A stretch of DNA of 35,447 nt from Anaerolineae bacterium (lineage in GTDB: Bacteria; Chloroflexota; Anaerolineae; Promineifilales; Promineifilaceae), in contig JANTHP010000006.1 in NCBI GenBank assembly GCA_024762395.1, positions 1-35,447 on the forward strand. The letters are read 5' to 3'. Shown one piece after another: positions 24,610 to 35,447 of the stretch (the stretch's first letter is position 1; each line of letters starts with the position of its first letter). The notes below the pieces were generated by a model. The model was not told the DNA's origin and ran no database searches. It saw nothing but the letters and a program-made list of their open reading frames with translations. The translations under genes were made by a program, and so were the position numbers.

Positions 24610-27404
24610 GGCAGCGTTATGGTTCCCAGGGTGAACTGATTGTCGGCTTGCGGTTGGTCATGGTAGCTAACGGACGGCCGTTCCCCGGTTTCGGGGTTGA
24701 ACAAGCCCACAATGATGGCATAGTCCCCCGGCGGCAAATCGGCCGTTAAATCAAATGTGTAGGCGTCTTCCAGAACCTCATTTTCGCGCCACCCCCGGCT
24801 GGGACGCAGCCCGTTAACCGGCACAAAGGCTTGCTGGGCGGCAATCTCGCCCGCTTCGTTAACGATGTGGACAAAGGAAAAGTAGTCGGCCTGCGGCGGC
24901 GATTGGGCGCGCCAATACAAAACGACGTCTAACGTTTCGCCGCTGTTTTCATACATAAACCCGGCCAATTGGATGTCCGGGCCAAAGTTTACCCGGATGG
25001 GGGTGACGGCGTCGGGCAGCGTTGTGTTGAGGGGCCAGGGGACGACTTCGATGGTTCCCAGTTCGTTTTCGGCTGTGCGCCAGGGCCGCCAGGACGGCCG
25101 TCCCCCAATCGTGCCCGTCTCATCCAGCAGCCGCCAGCGCAGCCGGTAAACGCCGGGTTCGGTTTCCGGGTTGAAGTAAAGGCTGGTTGGCTGGGCGATG
25201 GGCGCGTTGGTGGGCCAGGGATCAAGCCAGGCCGCGCCGGGAATGCCCTCTTGCCGTTTCCACACCTGTCCGTCCGGGGCAATCACAGCCAGTTCGTAGC
25301 GCATGTCGGCGGGCAGCGGGGAGTCGGCCTGCCAATACAGGGTGAAGGGCAGATTGTGGCCGGGCCGGACTTCGTTGTCGGGAAAGGCGGCGCCGAGCAG
25401 GCTGAGGCCGTTTTGGAAGTGGAGTGATGGGGATGTGTACGGCCGTTCCCCCTTTACCGGCCAATGGTCGGACGAGGCCAGGGCAATGTCGGCCAGTTTC
25501 TGCGGCTCGCCCAGCGCGGGGCCGGTTGACGAGACCAATGGTTGGCCGTACAAGGCGTAGCTGCCGGGCGGCGTGCCAAAGGGAATGGACAGGACACAGC
25601 TTTGCCGGATGAGTTCTTTTTGTGGGGAAACGGCCGTTTGCGGCAGCGTCTGTCCCTGAATCAAATAGGTCTCATCATTGGGGCCGCGCAGTGTAAAGCG
25701 CATCTCTGTTCCGGCATTGACAGGCGTATCAGCCTGCCAGAACAAGTCAAAGCGCACAGCGGGCAAGGCGACGGGTTGGGTTCCGTCCAGCCGGATACCG
25801 CGTAACGGCGGCATAGCGGGCCAGCGAATGTCCAGCGAACGGCCGTCCGGCGGCAAACGGTCCACCAGCGGCGGGGCAGTGGTGTAAGTAATTGTACGCA
25901 CTTCAACGGTATGGCCGTCAAAATTACGGTCGTTTATCTCTGTCAAATGGGCGTCCAGCCACGCGCGCACAAAGCCATCGGCGTCCCGCTTGTCGGCTGG
26001 CGGATTGGTTACGTACCAGATGCGGTCAAACTGCTGCGTTAACGCGGTCAAATCCGCCTCGGTTTGCGCGTTGACCCGGTACGGATATGTGGGCAGCGCG
26101 GTGTAGGCAATATCAGTCCGCTGCCGATAATGTTCGTGCAGCGGCAGCAGGACGGCGTCGTTGTACAAAAAAACGTCATTTTCCCCTGCCATGCGCTCAA
26201 CGTAGGCGATGAGGGCGCGAAAATCGTTTTTAGCGTAATGCGGATTGGTGTAAAGATTGGTTAACGAAAGCGCCGGGCCGGTCAGCAGTGCCAATCCTCC
26301 CAGCCCGGCCAACACGCCCCAGGCGGCGGAACCGGCGCGCCGGCGCGCCGCCCTGGCTTGATTGAATAACCAGACAAATCCCCAGGCCACTAATAATAGG
26401 AAGGCGGGACTGCCCAGCATGATGTGCCGCGCGCCCTGGTACATGGGTTTGATGAGCGACCCGGCCATCAAACCAAAGACGATGGCGTATAAATAAACCA
26501 GTAAAAAACTGCGCCGCAGCCAACTGCCCGCGCCGATGACGCCGGCCAAAAGCAGTCCCCAGGCGGCAAGATCGAGCAGTTTTACGCTGAATAGTTTGAC
26601 ATCGGCGGTTAAACCCAGCCCGAAGGCGTGTACGACGTCCTGAATCATGATGCGCGGCGAGACGTAGAAGTAGTTGGCTTCGGCGCCGGTGAAGAGGCGC
26701 GGCCAGTTGGCGTAGATGATGGGGATGGCGGCGGCGATGAGGGCGACGGCCGTGCCCAACAGTAATTTTCGCTGTCCGCCCCGCCACAAGGCCCACGCCC
26801 AAAATGCTGTTTGCGCGCCGATGAGGAAAACGGCCGTGTAATGGGTGTAAATGGTTAATCCGGCCAGGAACAGGTAAAGAAGCGCGTAGCGGTACGGCCG
26901 TGCGCTCGTTATCCCCCGCCACAGCGCGTAAGCGGCCAGCGCGGCCAGCAAAACGGCCAATGTGTACATGCGGGCTTCGTTGCTATACCAGATTTGCAGG
27001 GGGTTAACGGCCGTTAGGAAAGCGGCCGTTATACCCAAACCGCGCCCTCCCAGTCGCCGCCCCAACTGAAAAAGAACGGGGATGAGTAAAACACCCGCCA
27101 ACACAGCCGGGTAGCGATAAGCAAAATCCGTTTCCCCAAATACGCGGCGGCTGACATGGATGAGCAAATAAAAAAGAGCCGGATGCGTATCTCTGCCCAC
27201 ACCATCTTGAATGGTAATTTCGTTACTCAAAATCCTGGCGATTGAATACCCTGATCGCAGCGGCGTCAAGCCCTCGTCCGTCCAAAAGCTAAAATTGTCA
27301 ATGTTGTGCAAGCGTAAAACAAAAGCTGTTAAAAGGATAAAAAATAAGGGGAGCAACCAACGAGAACGAACCCGACGATTTGACTGCGCGGCATCTGCGT
27401 CCAT
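24606..27404 (-). CDS. GT39/PMT-type membrane glycosyltransferase with about three C-terminal beta-sandwich modules
   Basis: FWTDEGLTPLRSGYSIARIL...RDTHPALFYLLIHVSRRVFGETDFAYRYPAVLAGVLLIPVLFQLGRRL; overlaps the next CDS by 4 nt. Confidence 0.82.
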   Translation of the reverse strand: MDADAAQSNRRVRSRWLLPLFFILLTAFVLRLHNIDNFSFWTDEGLTPLRSGYSIARILSNEITIQDGVGRDTHPALFYLLIHVSRRVFGETDFAYRYPAVLAGVLLIPVLFQLGRRLGGRGLGITAAFLTAVNPLQIWYSNEARMYTLAVLLAALAAYALWRGITSARPYRYALLYLFLAGLTIYTHYTAVFLIGAQTAFWAWALWRGGQRKLLLGTAVALIAAAIPIIYANWPRLFTGAEANYFYVSPRIMIQDVVHAFGLGLTADVKLFSVKLLDLAAWGLLLAGVIGAGSWLRRSFLLVYLYAIVFGLMAGSLIKPMYQGARHIMLGSPAFLLLVAWGFVWLFNQARAARRRAGSAAWGVLAGLGGLALLTGPALSLTNLYTNPHYAKNDFRALIAYVERMAGENDVFLYNDAVLLPLHEHYRQRTDIAYTALPTYPYRVNAQTEADLTALTQQFDRIWYVTNPPADKRDADGFVRAWLDAHLTEINDRNFDGHTVEVRTITYTTAPPLVDRLPPDGRSLDIRWPAMPPLRGIRLDGTQPVALPAVRFDLFWQADTPVNAGTEMRFTLRGPNDETYLIQGQTLPQTAVSPQKELIRQSCVLSIPFGTPPGSYALYGQPLVSSTGPALGEPQKLADIALASSDHWPVKGERPYTSPSLHFQNGLSLLGAAFPDNEVRPGHNLPFTLYWQADSPLPADMRYELAVIAPDGQVWKRQEGIPGAAWLDPWPTNAPIAQPTSLYFNPETEPGVYRLRWRLLDETGTIGGRPSWRPWRTAENELGTIEVVPWPLNTTLPDAVTPIRVNFGPDIQLAGFMYENSGETLDVVLYWRAQSPPQADYFSFVHIVNEAGEIAAQQAFVPVNGLRPSRGWRENEVLEDAYTFDLTADLPPGDYAIIVGLFNPETGERPSVSYHDQPQADNQFTLGTITLP

Positions 27405-27446
27405 AGCCCAAAATTGTACCTGCGGCCCCTTTAATTAACAAACAGG

Positions 27447-27530
27447 GAACTACTCAGGTGACAGTCACTTTTCCCAGAGGTGTTGGTCACAACCTATTAC
27501 GTTTTAAGTGATTGTTACCTGTTTGGTTAC
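27447..27530. repeat. 94-bp inverted-repeat element, degenerate copy 3
   Basis: GGAACTACTCAGGTGACAGTCACTTTTCCCAGAGGTG...AAGTGATTGTTACCTGTTTGGTTAC. Confidence 0.7.
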
Positions 27531-27540
27531 ACCATTTTTT

Positions 27541-27639
27541 ACAAATTTATGAGCGTGAATACCGCAAATGGTCGAATGAAACGAATGATTTATCGAGAAA
27601 TCGGTACCATTTGTCCATTCGCGCCATTCGTAATTTGTA
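27541..27639. repeat. Imperfect hairpin; left part resembles 8632-8676
   Basis: ACAAATTTATGAGCGTGAATACCGCAAATGGTCGAATGAAACGAA versus ACAAGTTTATGAACGCGAATACCGCGGATAAGCGAATAAAACGAG. Right part ACCATTTGTCCATTCGCGCCATTCGTAATTTGT pairs with the left. Confidence 0.65.
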
Positions 27640-27805
27640 AAGATGAACTGCTCATGAAATGAACTATGCCGAATTGCCGAACAGCTTGTGAACAATTGGA
27701 CAAAAGAGGTCAGGTAAGGTAACATCACGCCGCTGCTAAGTGTACACTTAGGCGTATTTGCCTGTCTGTGTTCAAAGCGGCGATTCTTCAATTAAGGAAT
27801 AACGA

Positions 27806-28870
27806 GTGGATCAAACAGAACAACTTCTGAAATCATTAACAGAGGCGCAAGGCGTCCCCGGTTATGAAACCGAAATACGCGCCTTGCTGCGCCAATATAT
27901 GGAGCCGCTGGGAACCGTTACCCAAGATAAATTGGGCAGTCTCATCTGTACCAAAACAGGCGATGGCCCGCGCGTAATGCTGGCGGGGCACATGGACGAA
28001 ATCGGTTTTATGGTTTCGCATATTACCAAAGAAGGATTTCTGCGGTTTGTTCAACTTGGCGGATGGTGGGACCAAGTTTTGTTAGGGCATCGCGTTATCA
28101 TCAAAACGCACAAAGGGGATGTGATCGGTGTTATTGGCGCCAAACCGCCCCATCTTCTCCCCGCTGACGAACGAAATACGGTTGTCATCAAAAAGAAAAT
28201 GTACATTGATATTGGCGCTACTTCCAAAAAGGAAGTTGAAGAAGCAGGTGTTCGTATGGGCGACCCGGTTGTGCCGCTCAGTGAATTTTCGATTCTGGCG
28301 AATCCTAAAACATACATGGCAAAAGCTTTCGACAATCGTGTGGGCTGCGCGCTGGTGATTGATGCGCTCAAACGCTTTCAAAATGAAATGCATCCCAATA
28401 CGATCGTCGGTGTGCAAACGGTCATGGAAGAGGTTGGTATTCGCGGCGCAACAACGAGCGTCCGCGCCGCTAAACCTGATGTGGCGATTGTTCTGGAATC
28501 TGATATTGCCGGTGATGTGCCAGGAATTAAAGAGGATGAATCCAACGTAAAACTGGGTGGCGGGCCTTCGATGATGTTGTATGACGCTCGTATGATTCCT
28601 AATATCAAGCTGCGGGATTTGTTTGTGGAAACGGCCGTTTCCCTCAACATTCCGCTCCAATATTCAGTCATGACCGGCGGGGCCACCGACGGCGCTGCCA
28701 TTCATTTGCATGGCGAAGGTGTTCCCACCGTCGTCATTGGCGTGCCATCGCGGCATATTCACAGCCACAGCGCCATCATCCATCGTGATGATTATGACAG
28801 TGCCGTAAAGTTGGTAACGGCCGTTGTCGCCAAACTAGACAAAGATACAGTTAAAAAATTAACAGAGTAA
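27806..28870 (+). CDS. M42 family metallopeptidase (glutamyl aminopeptidase/endoglucanase-like)
   Basis: GTG start; VMLAGHMDEIGFMV, KAFDNRVGCALVIDAL, VMEEVGIRGA, GVPSRHIHSHSAIIHRDDYDSAV. Confidence 0.93.
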   Translation: MDQTEQLLKSLTEAQGVPGYETEIRALLRQYMEPLGTVTQDKLGSLICTKTGDGPRVMLAGHMDEIGFMVSHITKEGFLRFVQLGGWWDQVLLGHRVIIKTHKGDVIGVIGAKPPHLLPADERNTVVIKKKMYIDIGATSKKEVEEAGVRMGDPVVPLSEFSILANPKTYMAKAFDNRVGCALVIDALKRFQNEMHPNTIVGVQTVMEEVGIRGATTSVRAAKPDVAIVLESDIAGDVPGIKEDESNVKLGGGPSMMLYDARMIPNIKLRDLFVETAVSLNIPLQYSVMTGGATDGAAIHLHGEGVPTVVIGVPSRHIHSHSAIIHRDDYDSAVKLVTAVVAKLDKDTVKKLTE

Positions 28871-28871
28871 A

Positions 28872-28954
28872 AAATTATGAATTGTGAACGGCGAATTGTG
28901 AATTGTGAACGGATAATTCACAATTCATCATTCACAATTTGCAATTCACAATTT
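28872..28954. repeat. Heptad-repeat hairpin (unit GAATTGT)
   Basis: AATTATGAATTGTGAACGGCGAATTGTGAATTGTGAACGGATAATTCACAATTCATCATTCACAATTTGCAATTCACAATT. Confidence 0.87.
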
Positions 28955-28971
28955 ATTGAGGAGGTTGGTGC

Positions 28972-30639
<1,668 letters not shown>

Positions 30640-30648
30640 AAATCGGTG

Positions 30649-30735
30649 AATAGTAATTAGTAATTAAGTAATTAGTAACTAAAATTACCAATTACCAATT
30701 ACCAATTACCAATTACCAATTACCAATTACCAAAA
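30649..30735. repeat. Heptad-repeat hairpin (7 tandem ATTACCA-type units)
   Basis: AGTAATTAGTAATTAAGTAATTAGTAACTAAA then (ATTACCA)x7, ending 2 nt before the atpG ATG. Confidence 0.92.
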
Positions 30736-30737
30736 AT

Positions 30738-31637
30738 ATGGCTACCGAACGCGAACTAAATAAGCGAATTAAGAGTATTGGCAATATCTCGCAGGTGACG
30801 GGGGCGTTAGCGGCCGTTTCTGCATCCAAAGCCAGTAAATCACAGCGTCAGGTTGAGGCCACCCGCGATTATGCCGGGAAAGCATTTGAAATCCTTAACA
30901 ATCTTGCGTCGCAGCCCGGCGTTGGCTCCACCGGCCACCCGCTGCTCACCGTGCGCGAGGAAATCAAAAGCGCCTACCTCATTCTCATCACCGGCGACCG
31001 GGGCCTGGCGGGGGCATACAACGCCAACGTTGTCGCCAGCGCCGAAAAATTCATCAAAGCAATGAATGTGCCCGTGAAAGTCGTCACCATTGGCCGCAAA
31101 GGACGCGATTTGATGATCCGCCGCGGCTATGACGTAATCGCCACCTTCGACGACATGCCTGATGATTTGTCCGTCTTGGACATTATGGCCGCTGCCAGAA
31201 TCGTAACCAACGATTACCTGGACGGCAAAACGGATGAAGTTTTTATTGCCTACACCGATTTTGTAAACCTTGTGACCCGTATTCCGCGAGTCAAACAGCT
31301 TTTGCCGCTCAAGCCCCTCGATTTTGATGGAATGGCGGTTTCCGAATATGTCAGCTCCGTAGATTTGAGCGGCGTTTCGGAGCGGGTTTACAGCTATGAA
31401 CCAGAACCGGCGGCATTGCTCGATGTTGTCGTTCCCCGTTTTACCCAACTGCAGTTGTATCAGGCCATACTAGAAGCGCAGGCCAGCGAGCACAGCGCCC
31501 GTATGGTAGCGATGAACAACGCAACGGATAATGCGGCCGAATTAATTGATGTTTTAACTTTAGAGCGAAACAAAGCGCGTCAGATGAGCATCACCAGCGA
31601 AATCCTGGACATCGTCGGCGGCGCAGAGGCATTATAA
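30738..31637 (+). CDS. atpG: F-type ATP synthase subunit gamma
   Basis: MATERELNKRIKSIGNISQVTGALAAVSASK...ITGDRGLAGAYNANV...ERNKARQMSITSEILDIVGGAEAL. Confidence 0.96.
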   Translation: MATERELNKRIKSIGNISQVTGALAAVSASKASKSQRQVEATRDYAGKAFEILNNLASQPGVGSTGHPLLTVREEIKSAYLILITGDRGLAGAYNANVVASAEKFIKAMNVPVKVVTIGRKGRDLMIRRGYDVIATFDDMPDDLSVLDIMAAARIVTNDYLDGKTDEVFIAYTDFVNLVTRIPRVKQLLPLKPLDFDGMAVSEYVSSVDLSGVSERVYSYEPEPAALLDVVVPRFTQLQLYQAILEAQASEHSARMVAMNNATDNAAELIDVLTLERNKARQMSITSEILDIVGGAEAL

Positions 31638-31640
31638 CGA

Positions 31641-31701
31641 AAGGGCTGAAGGTGGAAGGATGAACAATATGCAAATTCATCCTTCATCCCTCATCCTTCC
31701 T
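31641..31701. repeat. Heptad-repeat hairpin (unit CATCCTT)
   Basis: GGGCTGAAGGTGGAAGGATGAACAATATGCAAATTCATCCTTCATCCCTCATCCTTCC. Confidence 0.82.
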
Positions 31702-31708
31702 ACTTTGA

Positions 31709-33115
<1,407 letters not shown>

Positions 33116-33116
33116 A

Positions 33117-33183
33117 GTGTGAAACATGAAACGTGAAACGTGATGGGCAACTAGGTTGCTTTCACGTTTCACGTTTCACGTTT
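33117..33183. repeat. Heptad-repeat hairpin (unit CGTGAAA)
   Basis: GTGTGAAACATGAAACGTGAAACGTGATGGGCAACTAGGTTGCTTTCACGTTTCACGTTTCACG. Confidence 0.88.
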
Positions 33184-33200
33184 TCATAATTGAGTAGATT

Positions 33201-33653
33201 ATGGATTGCACGATTGTTACACAAGAACGGACAGTCTTTAACGGCGAGGTAAAGTACGTCAGTCTGCCGGGAACGGAAGGGACGATGGGTATTTTGCCGA
33301 ACCACTCGGCGATGCTGACGACGCTGGGCTTTGGCGAAGTGATGGTGCGCTCCGAAGAGGGTGAGGAATCATTTTTTGCCATTGGCGGCGGGTTTGCCGA
33401 GGTACAGCCGGAAAAGATTGTGGTTTTGGCCGATTCGGCGGAACAGGCTGACGAGATTGATATTGAACGAGCGGAAAAGGCGCGTCAGCGAGCTGAAAAG
33501 TATATGGCGGAAGGCGTGCCGGAAGACCCGGAACGCTACGCGCAAATTCGCGCCTCGCTACAGCGGGCGCAAATTCGGATTGATGTGGCGCGTAAACGCC
33601 GTCGTAAACCGACAATGCCGACGTTGAGCGGAACTGAGCAGAGCGATAATTAA
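33201..33653 (+). CDS. atpC: F-type ATP synthase subunit epsilon
   Basis: MDCTIVTQERTVFNGEVKYVSLPGTEGTMGILPNHSAMLTTLGFGEV. Confidence 0.95.
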   Translation: MDCTIVTQERTVFNGEVKYVSLPGTEGTMGILPNHSAMLTTLGFGEVMVRSEEGEESFFAIGGGFAEVQPEKIVVLADSAEQADEIDIERAEKARQRAEKYMAEGVPEDPERYAQIRASLQRAQIRIDVARKRRRKPTMPTLSGTEQSDN

Positions 33654-33659
33654 TTTGTA

Positions 33660-33736
33660 AGGCGTGGAACGTGAAACGTAAAACGTGAAGGACCGCCAGG
33701 TGGCAATCACGTTTCTCGCTTCACGTTTCACGTTTT
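33660..33736. repeat. Heptad-repeat hairpin (unit CGTGAAA)
   Basis: GGCGTGGAACGTGAAACGTAAAACGTGAAGGACCGCCAGGTGGCAATCACGTTTCTCGCTTCACGTTTCACG. Confidence 0.87.
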
Positions 33737-33766
33737 TTATTGACTTTGGTCAAAAGAGAGTAAATT

Positions 33767-34783
33767 GTGGCTATTTTTACGCCTTATGTGGCCGTTGATT
33801 TGGGGACGGTGAATGTCCTGGTTCACGATCAGGGGCGCGGGGTGGTTTTACAAGAGCCGTCGGTGGTGGCGATCCGCGAGGATGGCAGTAAAACGACGAT
33901 TGTTGAAGTGGGACGGGCGGCGAAGGATATGTACGGCCGTACCCCCGAAGAGATCGAAGTGATGCGGCCGTTGCGAGATGGCGTTATTGCCGACTATTTT
34001 GTCACCCAAGGGATGCTGGAATACTTCATCGGCAAGGTAACGGGGCGGCTGCGGCTGCGTAAACCGGTGGTGATGATCAGCGTGCCCTATGGCGTAACCA
34101 GCGTGGAACGGCGCGCCGTGCGCGAAGCGGCTTTGGCGGCCGGCGCACGCGAGGTTCATTTAATTCCTGAACCGTTGGCGGCGGCGATTGGCGCCGGGCT
34201 ACCCATTGGCACACCAACCGGCAATATGGTTGTGGATTTGGGCGGCGGTTCGACGGAAGCGGCCGTTGTCTCCATGAACGGCATCGTCTGCGCCGAATCG
34301 GTGCGTGTGGGCGGTGTCCATCTGGATGAAGCCATCATTGCCTACATTCGCCGTAAATACAATCTTGTTATTGGCGAACCAACGGCCGAAGCGCTCAAAA
34401 TTAAAATTGGCGCGGCAATGGAATTGGACGAGCCGTTGGAAATGCAGGTGCAAGGCCGCGATCAGGTGGCTGGCTTGCCCAAAACGATCACTGTCAGCAC
34501 GGGCGAAGTGGTGGAGGCGATTGCCGAACCGCTGGCGGCTATTGTCCATGTGATTCGGGCCGTGTTGGCGAAGACGCCGCCGGAGTTATCGTCAGACATC
34601 ATTGATCGCGGGATGGTTTTGAGCGGCGGCGGGGCGCTTTTGCGTGAAATTGAAACGCTCATTACACGAGAGACGGGTGTGCCCGCCTACGTGGCCGATA
34701 ATCCGATGGCTTGTACAGCATTGGGCGCAGGTAAGGCGCTGGCGGAACTGCCTATTTTACAGCGCAGTATTCCTGATTTGTAA
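33767..34783 (+). CDS. mreB: MreB-like actin homologue, rod shape-determining protein
   Basis: GTG start; [66 protein letters not shown]. Confidence 0.92.
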   Translation: MAIFTPYVAVDLGTVNVLVHDQGRGVVLQEPSVVAIREDGSKTTIVEVGRAAKDMYGRTPEEIEVMRPLRDGVIADYFVTQGMLEYFIGKVTGRLRLRKPVVMISVPYGVTSVERRAVREAALAAGAREVHLIPEPLAAAIGAGLPIGTPTGNMVVDLGGGSTEAAVVSMNGIVCAESVRVGGVHLDEAIIAYIRRKYNLVIGEPTAEALKIKIGAAMELDEPLEMQVQGRDQVAGLPKTITVSTGEVVEAIAEPLAAIVHVIRAVLAKTPPELSSDIIDRGMVLSGGGALLREIETLITRETGVPAYVADNPMACTALGAGKALAELPILQRSIPDL

Positions 34784-34816
34784 AACCGTGAAACGTGATG
34801 CGTGAAACATGAATTG

Positions 34817-34850
34817 AAAAGCCCCCGCAAACTTTGCGAGGGCTTTTTTT
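34817..34850. terminator. Rho-independent terminator between convergent mreB and rex
   Basis: AAAAGCCCCCGCAAA-c-TTTGCGAGGGCTTTTTTT. Confidence 0.88.
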
Positions 34851-34885
34851 AATGGTTTGAAATGGGTCGAATTTGCGAATTCGAC

Positions 34886-35447
34886 TTATGAGGTTGGCGG
34901 GGTGAGGTAGTAGGCCATTTGCTGCATTTGGATGACGGGGTCGCTGTAACTGACACGCACATGGGAGGGCACATTCAAATGGATAGGGGCGTAACTCAAA
35001 ATTGATTCAACGCCGGCGTCAATGAGTCGATCCGTGATTTCTTGCGCGACTTGAGCCGGAACAACGATGATGGCTATTTTGATCTGATGTTTTTGAATGG
35101 TTTCCTCTAATTCGCTTACATCTTGGACAACCAGGTTATTCGTTTTCTGACCGATTTTTTCAGGATCGTTGTCAAAAAGAAAAGCAATGCGAAAGCCCCG
35201 GTGTTGGAAGCCGTTGTAATTGGCGATAGCATGGCCTAAATACCCAGCGCCAACTAAGGCGACATCCCATTCTTGGGTAAGATGCAGGATTTGTTGTAAT
35301 TGCTCAATGAGGTAGTTGATGTGGTAGCCGGTGCCTTGTTTGCCAAATTCGCCGAAGTGGGAGAGGTCTTTGCGAATTTGGGCTGAACTGATGCCTAGTC
35401 GTCGCCCAAGTTCGTGGGAAGAAGTGGTAATTTTACTTTCGTCTTGC
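34886..35447 (-). CDS. rex: Redox-sensing transcriptional repressor Rex, truncated at the window edge (5' part missing)
   Basis: Minus-strand translation: SHELGRRLGISSAQIRKDLSHFGEFGKQGTGYHINYLIEQLQQIL...DVALVGAGYLGHAIANYNGFQHRGFRIAFLFDNDPEKIG...AYYLTPPTS*. Confidence 0.9.
   Translation of the reverse strand, partial: QDESKITTSSHELGRRLGISSAQIRKDLSHFGEFGKQGTGYHINYLIEQLQQILHLTQEWDVALVGAGYLGHAIANYNGFQHRGFRIAFLFDNDPEKIGQKTNNLVVQDVSELEETIQKHQIKIAIIVVPAQVAQEITDRLIDAGVESILSYAPIHLNVPSHVRVSYSDPVIQMQQMAYYLTPPTS

Noticed and set aside
30690-30735. ATTACCA array considered as a CRISPR-like or phase-variation repeat
   Set aside because: No spacers and a 7-bp unit, so not CRISPR. It lies outside the coding frame, so not frame-switching; better described as a heptad hairpin.

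Overview
This window looks like ordinary chromosomal DNA from a Chloroflexota/Anaerolineae-like bacterium. That assignment is inferred from gene content and protein style; no 16S gene is present. From left to right it contains: a frameshifted DUF4349-type lipoprotein gene; an FMN-riboswitch-controlled NMT1/THI5-like ABC transporter (predicted riboflavin uptake, ribXYZ); a flotillin/NfeD pair; a DUF164 zinc-ribbon protein; a DUF554 membrane protein; an L,D-transpeptidase; marR plus a heterodimeric ABC exporter; an AhpD-like protein; gmk, an FmdB-type protein and tmk; a Ycf45-like AAA/R3H protein; a GNAT-like protein; three large membrane glycosyltransferase-like proteins; an M42 peptidase; atpAGDC; an mreB-like gene; and the 3' part of rex. 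No rRNA, tRNA, CRISPR array or transposase was seen. The most unusual content is non-coding or cross-cutting. (1) The palindrome ACGGCCGT occurs about 52 times in 35 kb by hand count, against about one expected from composition. It falls in every reading frame and between genes, much like the cyanobacterial HIP1 palindrome. (2) At least ten intergenic hairpins are built from short tandem units, usually 7 bp and differing between loci. They occupy nearly every spacer of the atp cluster and supply stop codons to several genes. (3) A separate 94-bp inverted-repeat element is present in three copies upstream of genes. (4) An 18-bp tandem expansion of the ACGGCCGT palindrome inside a membrane protein gene encodes (TAVTQL)n.
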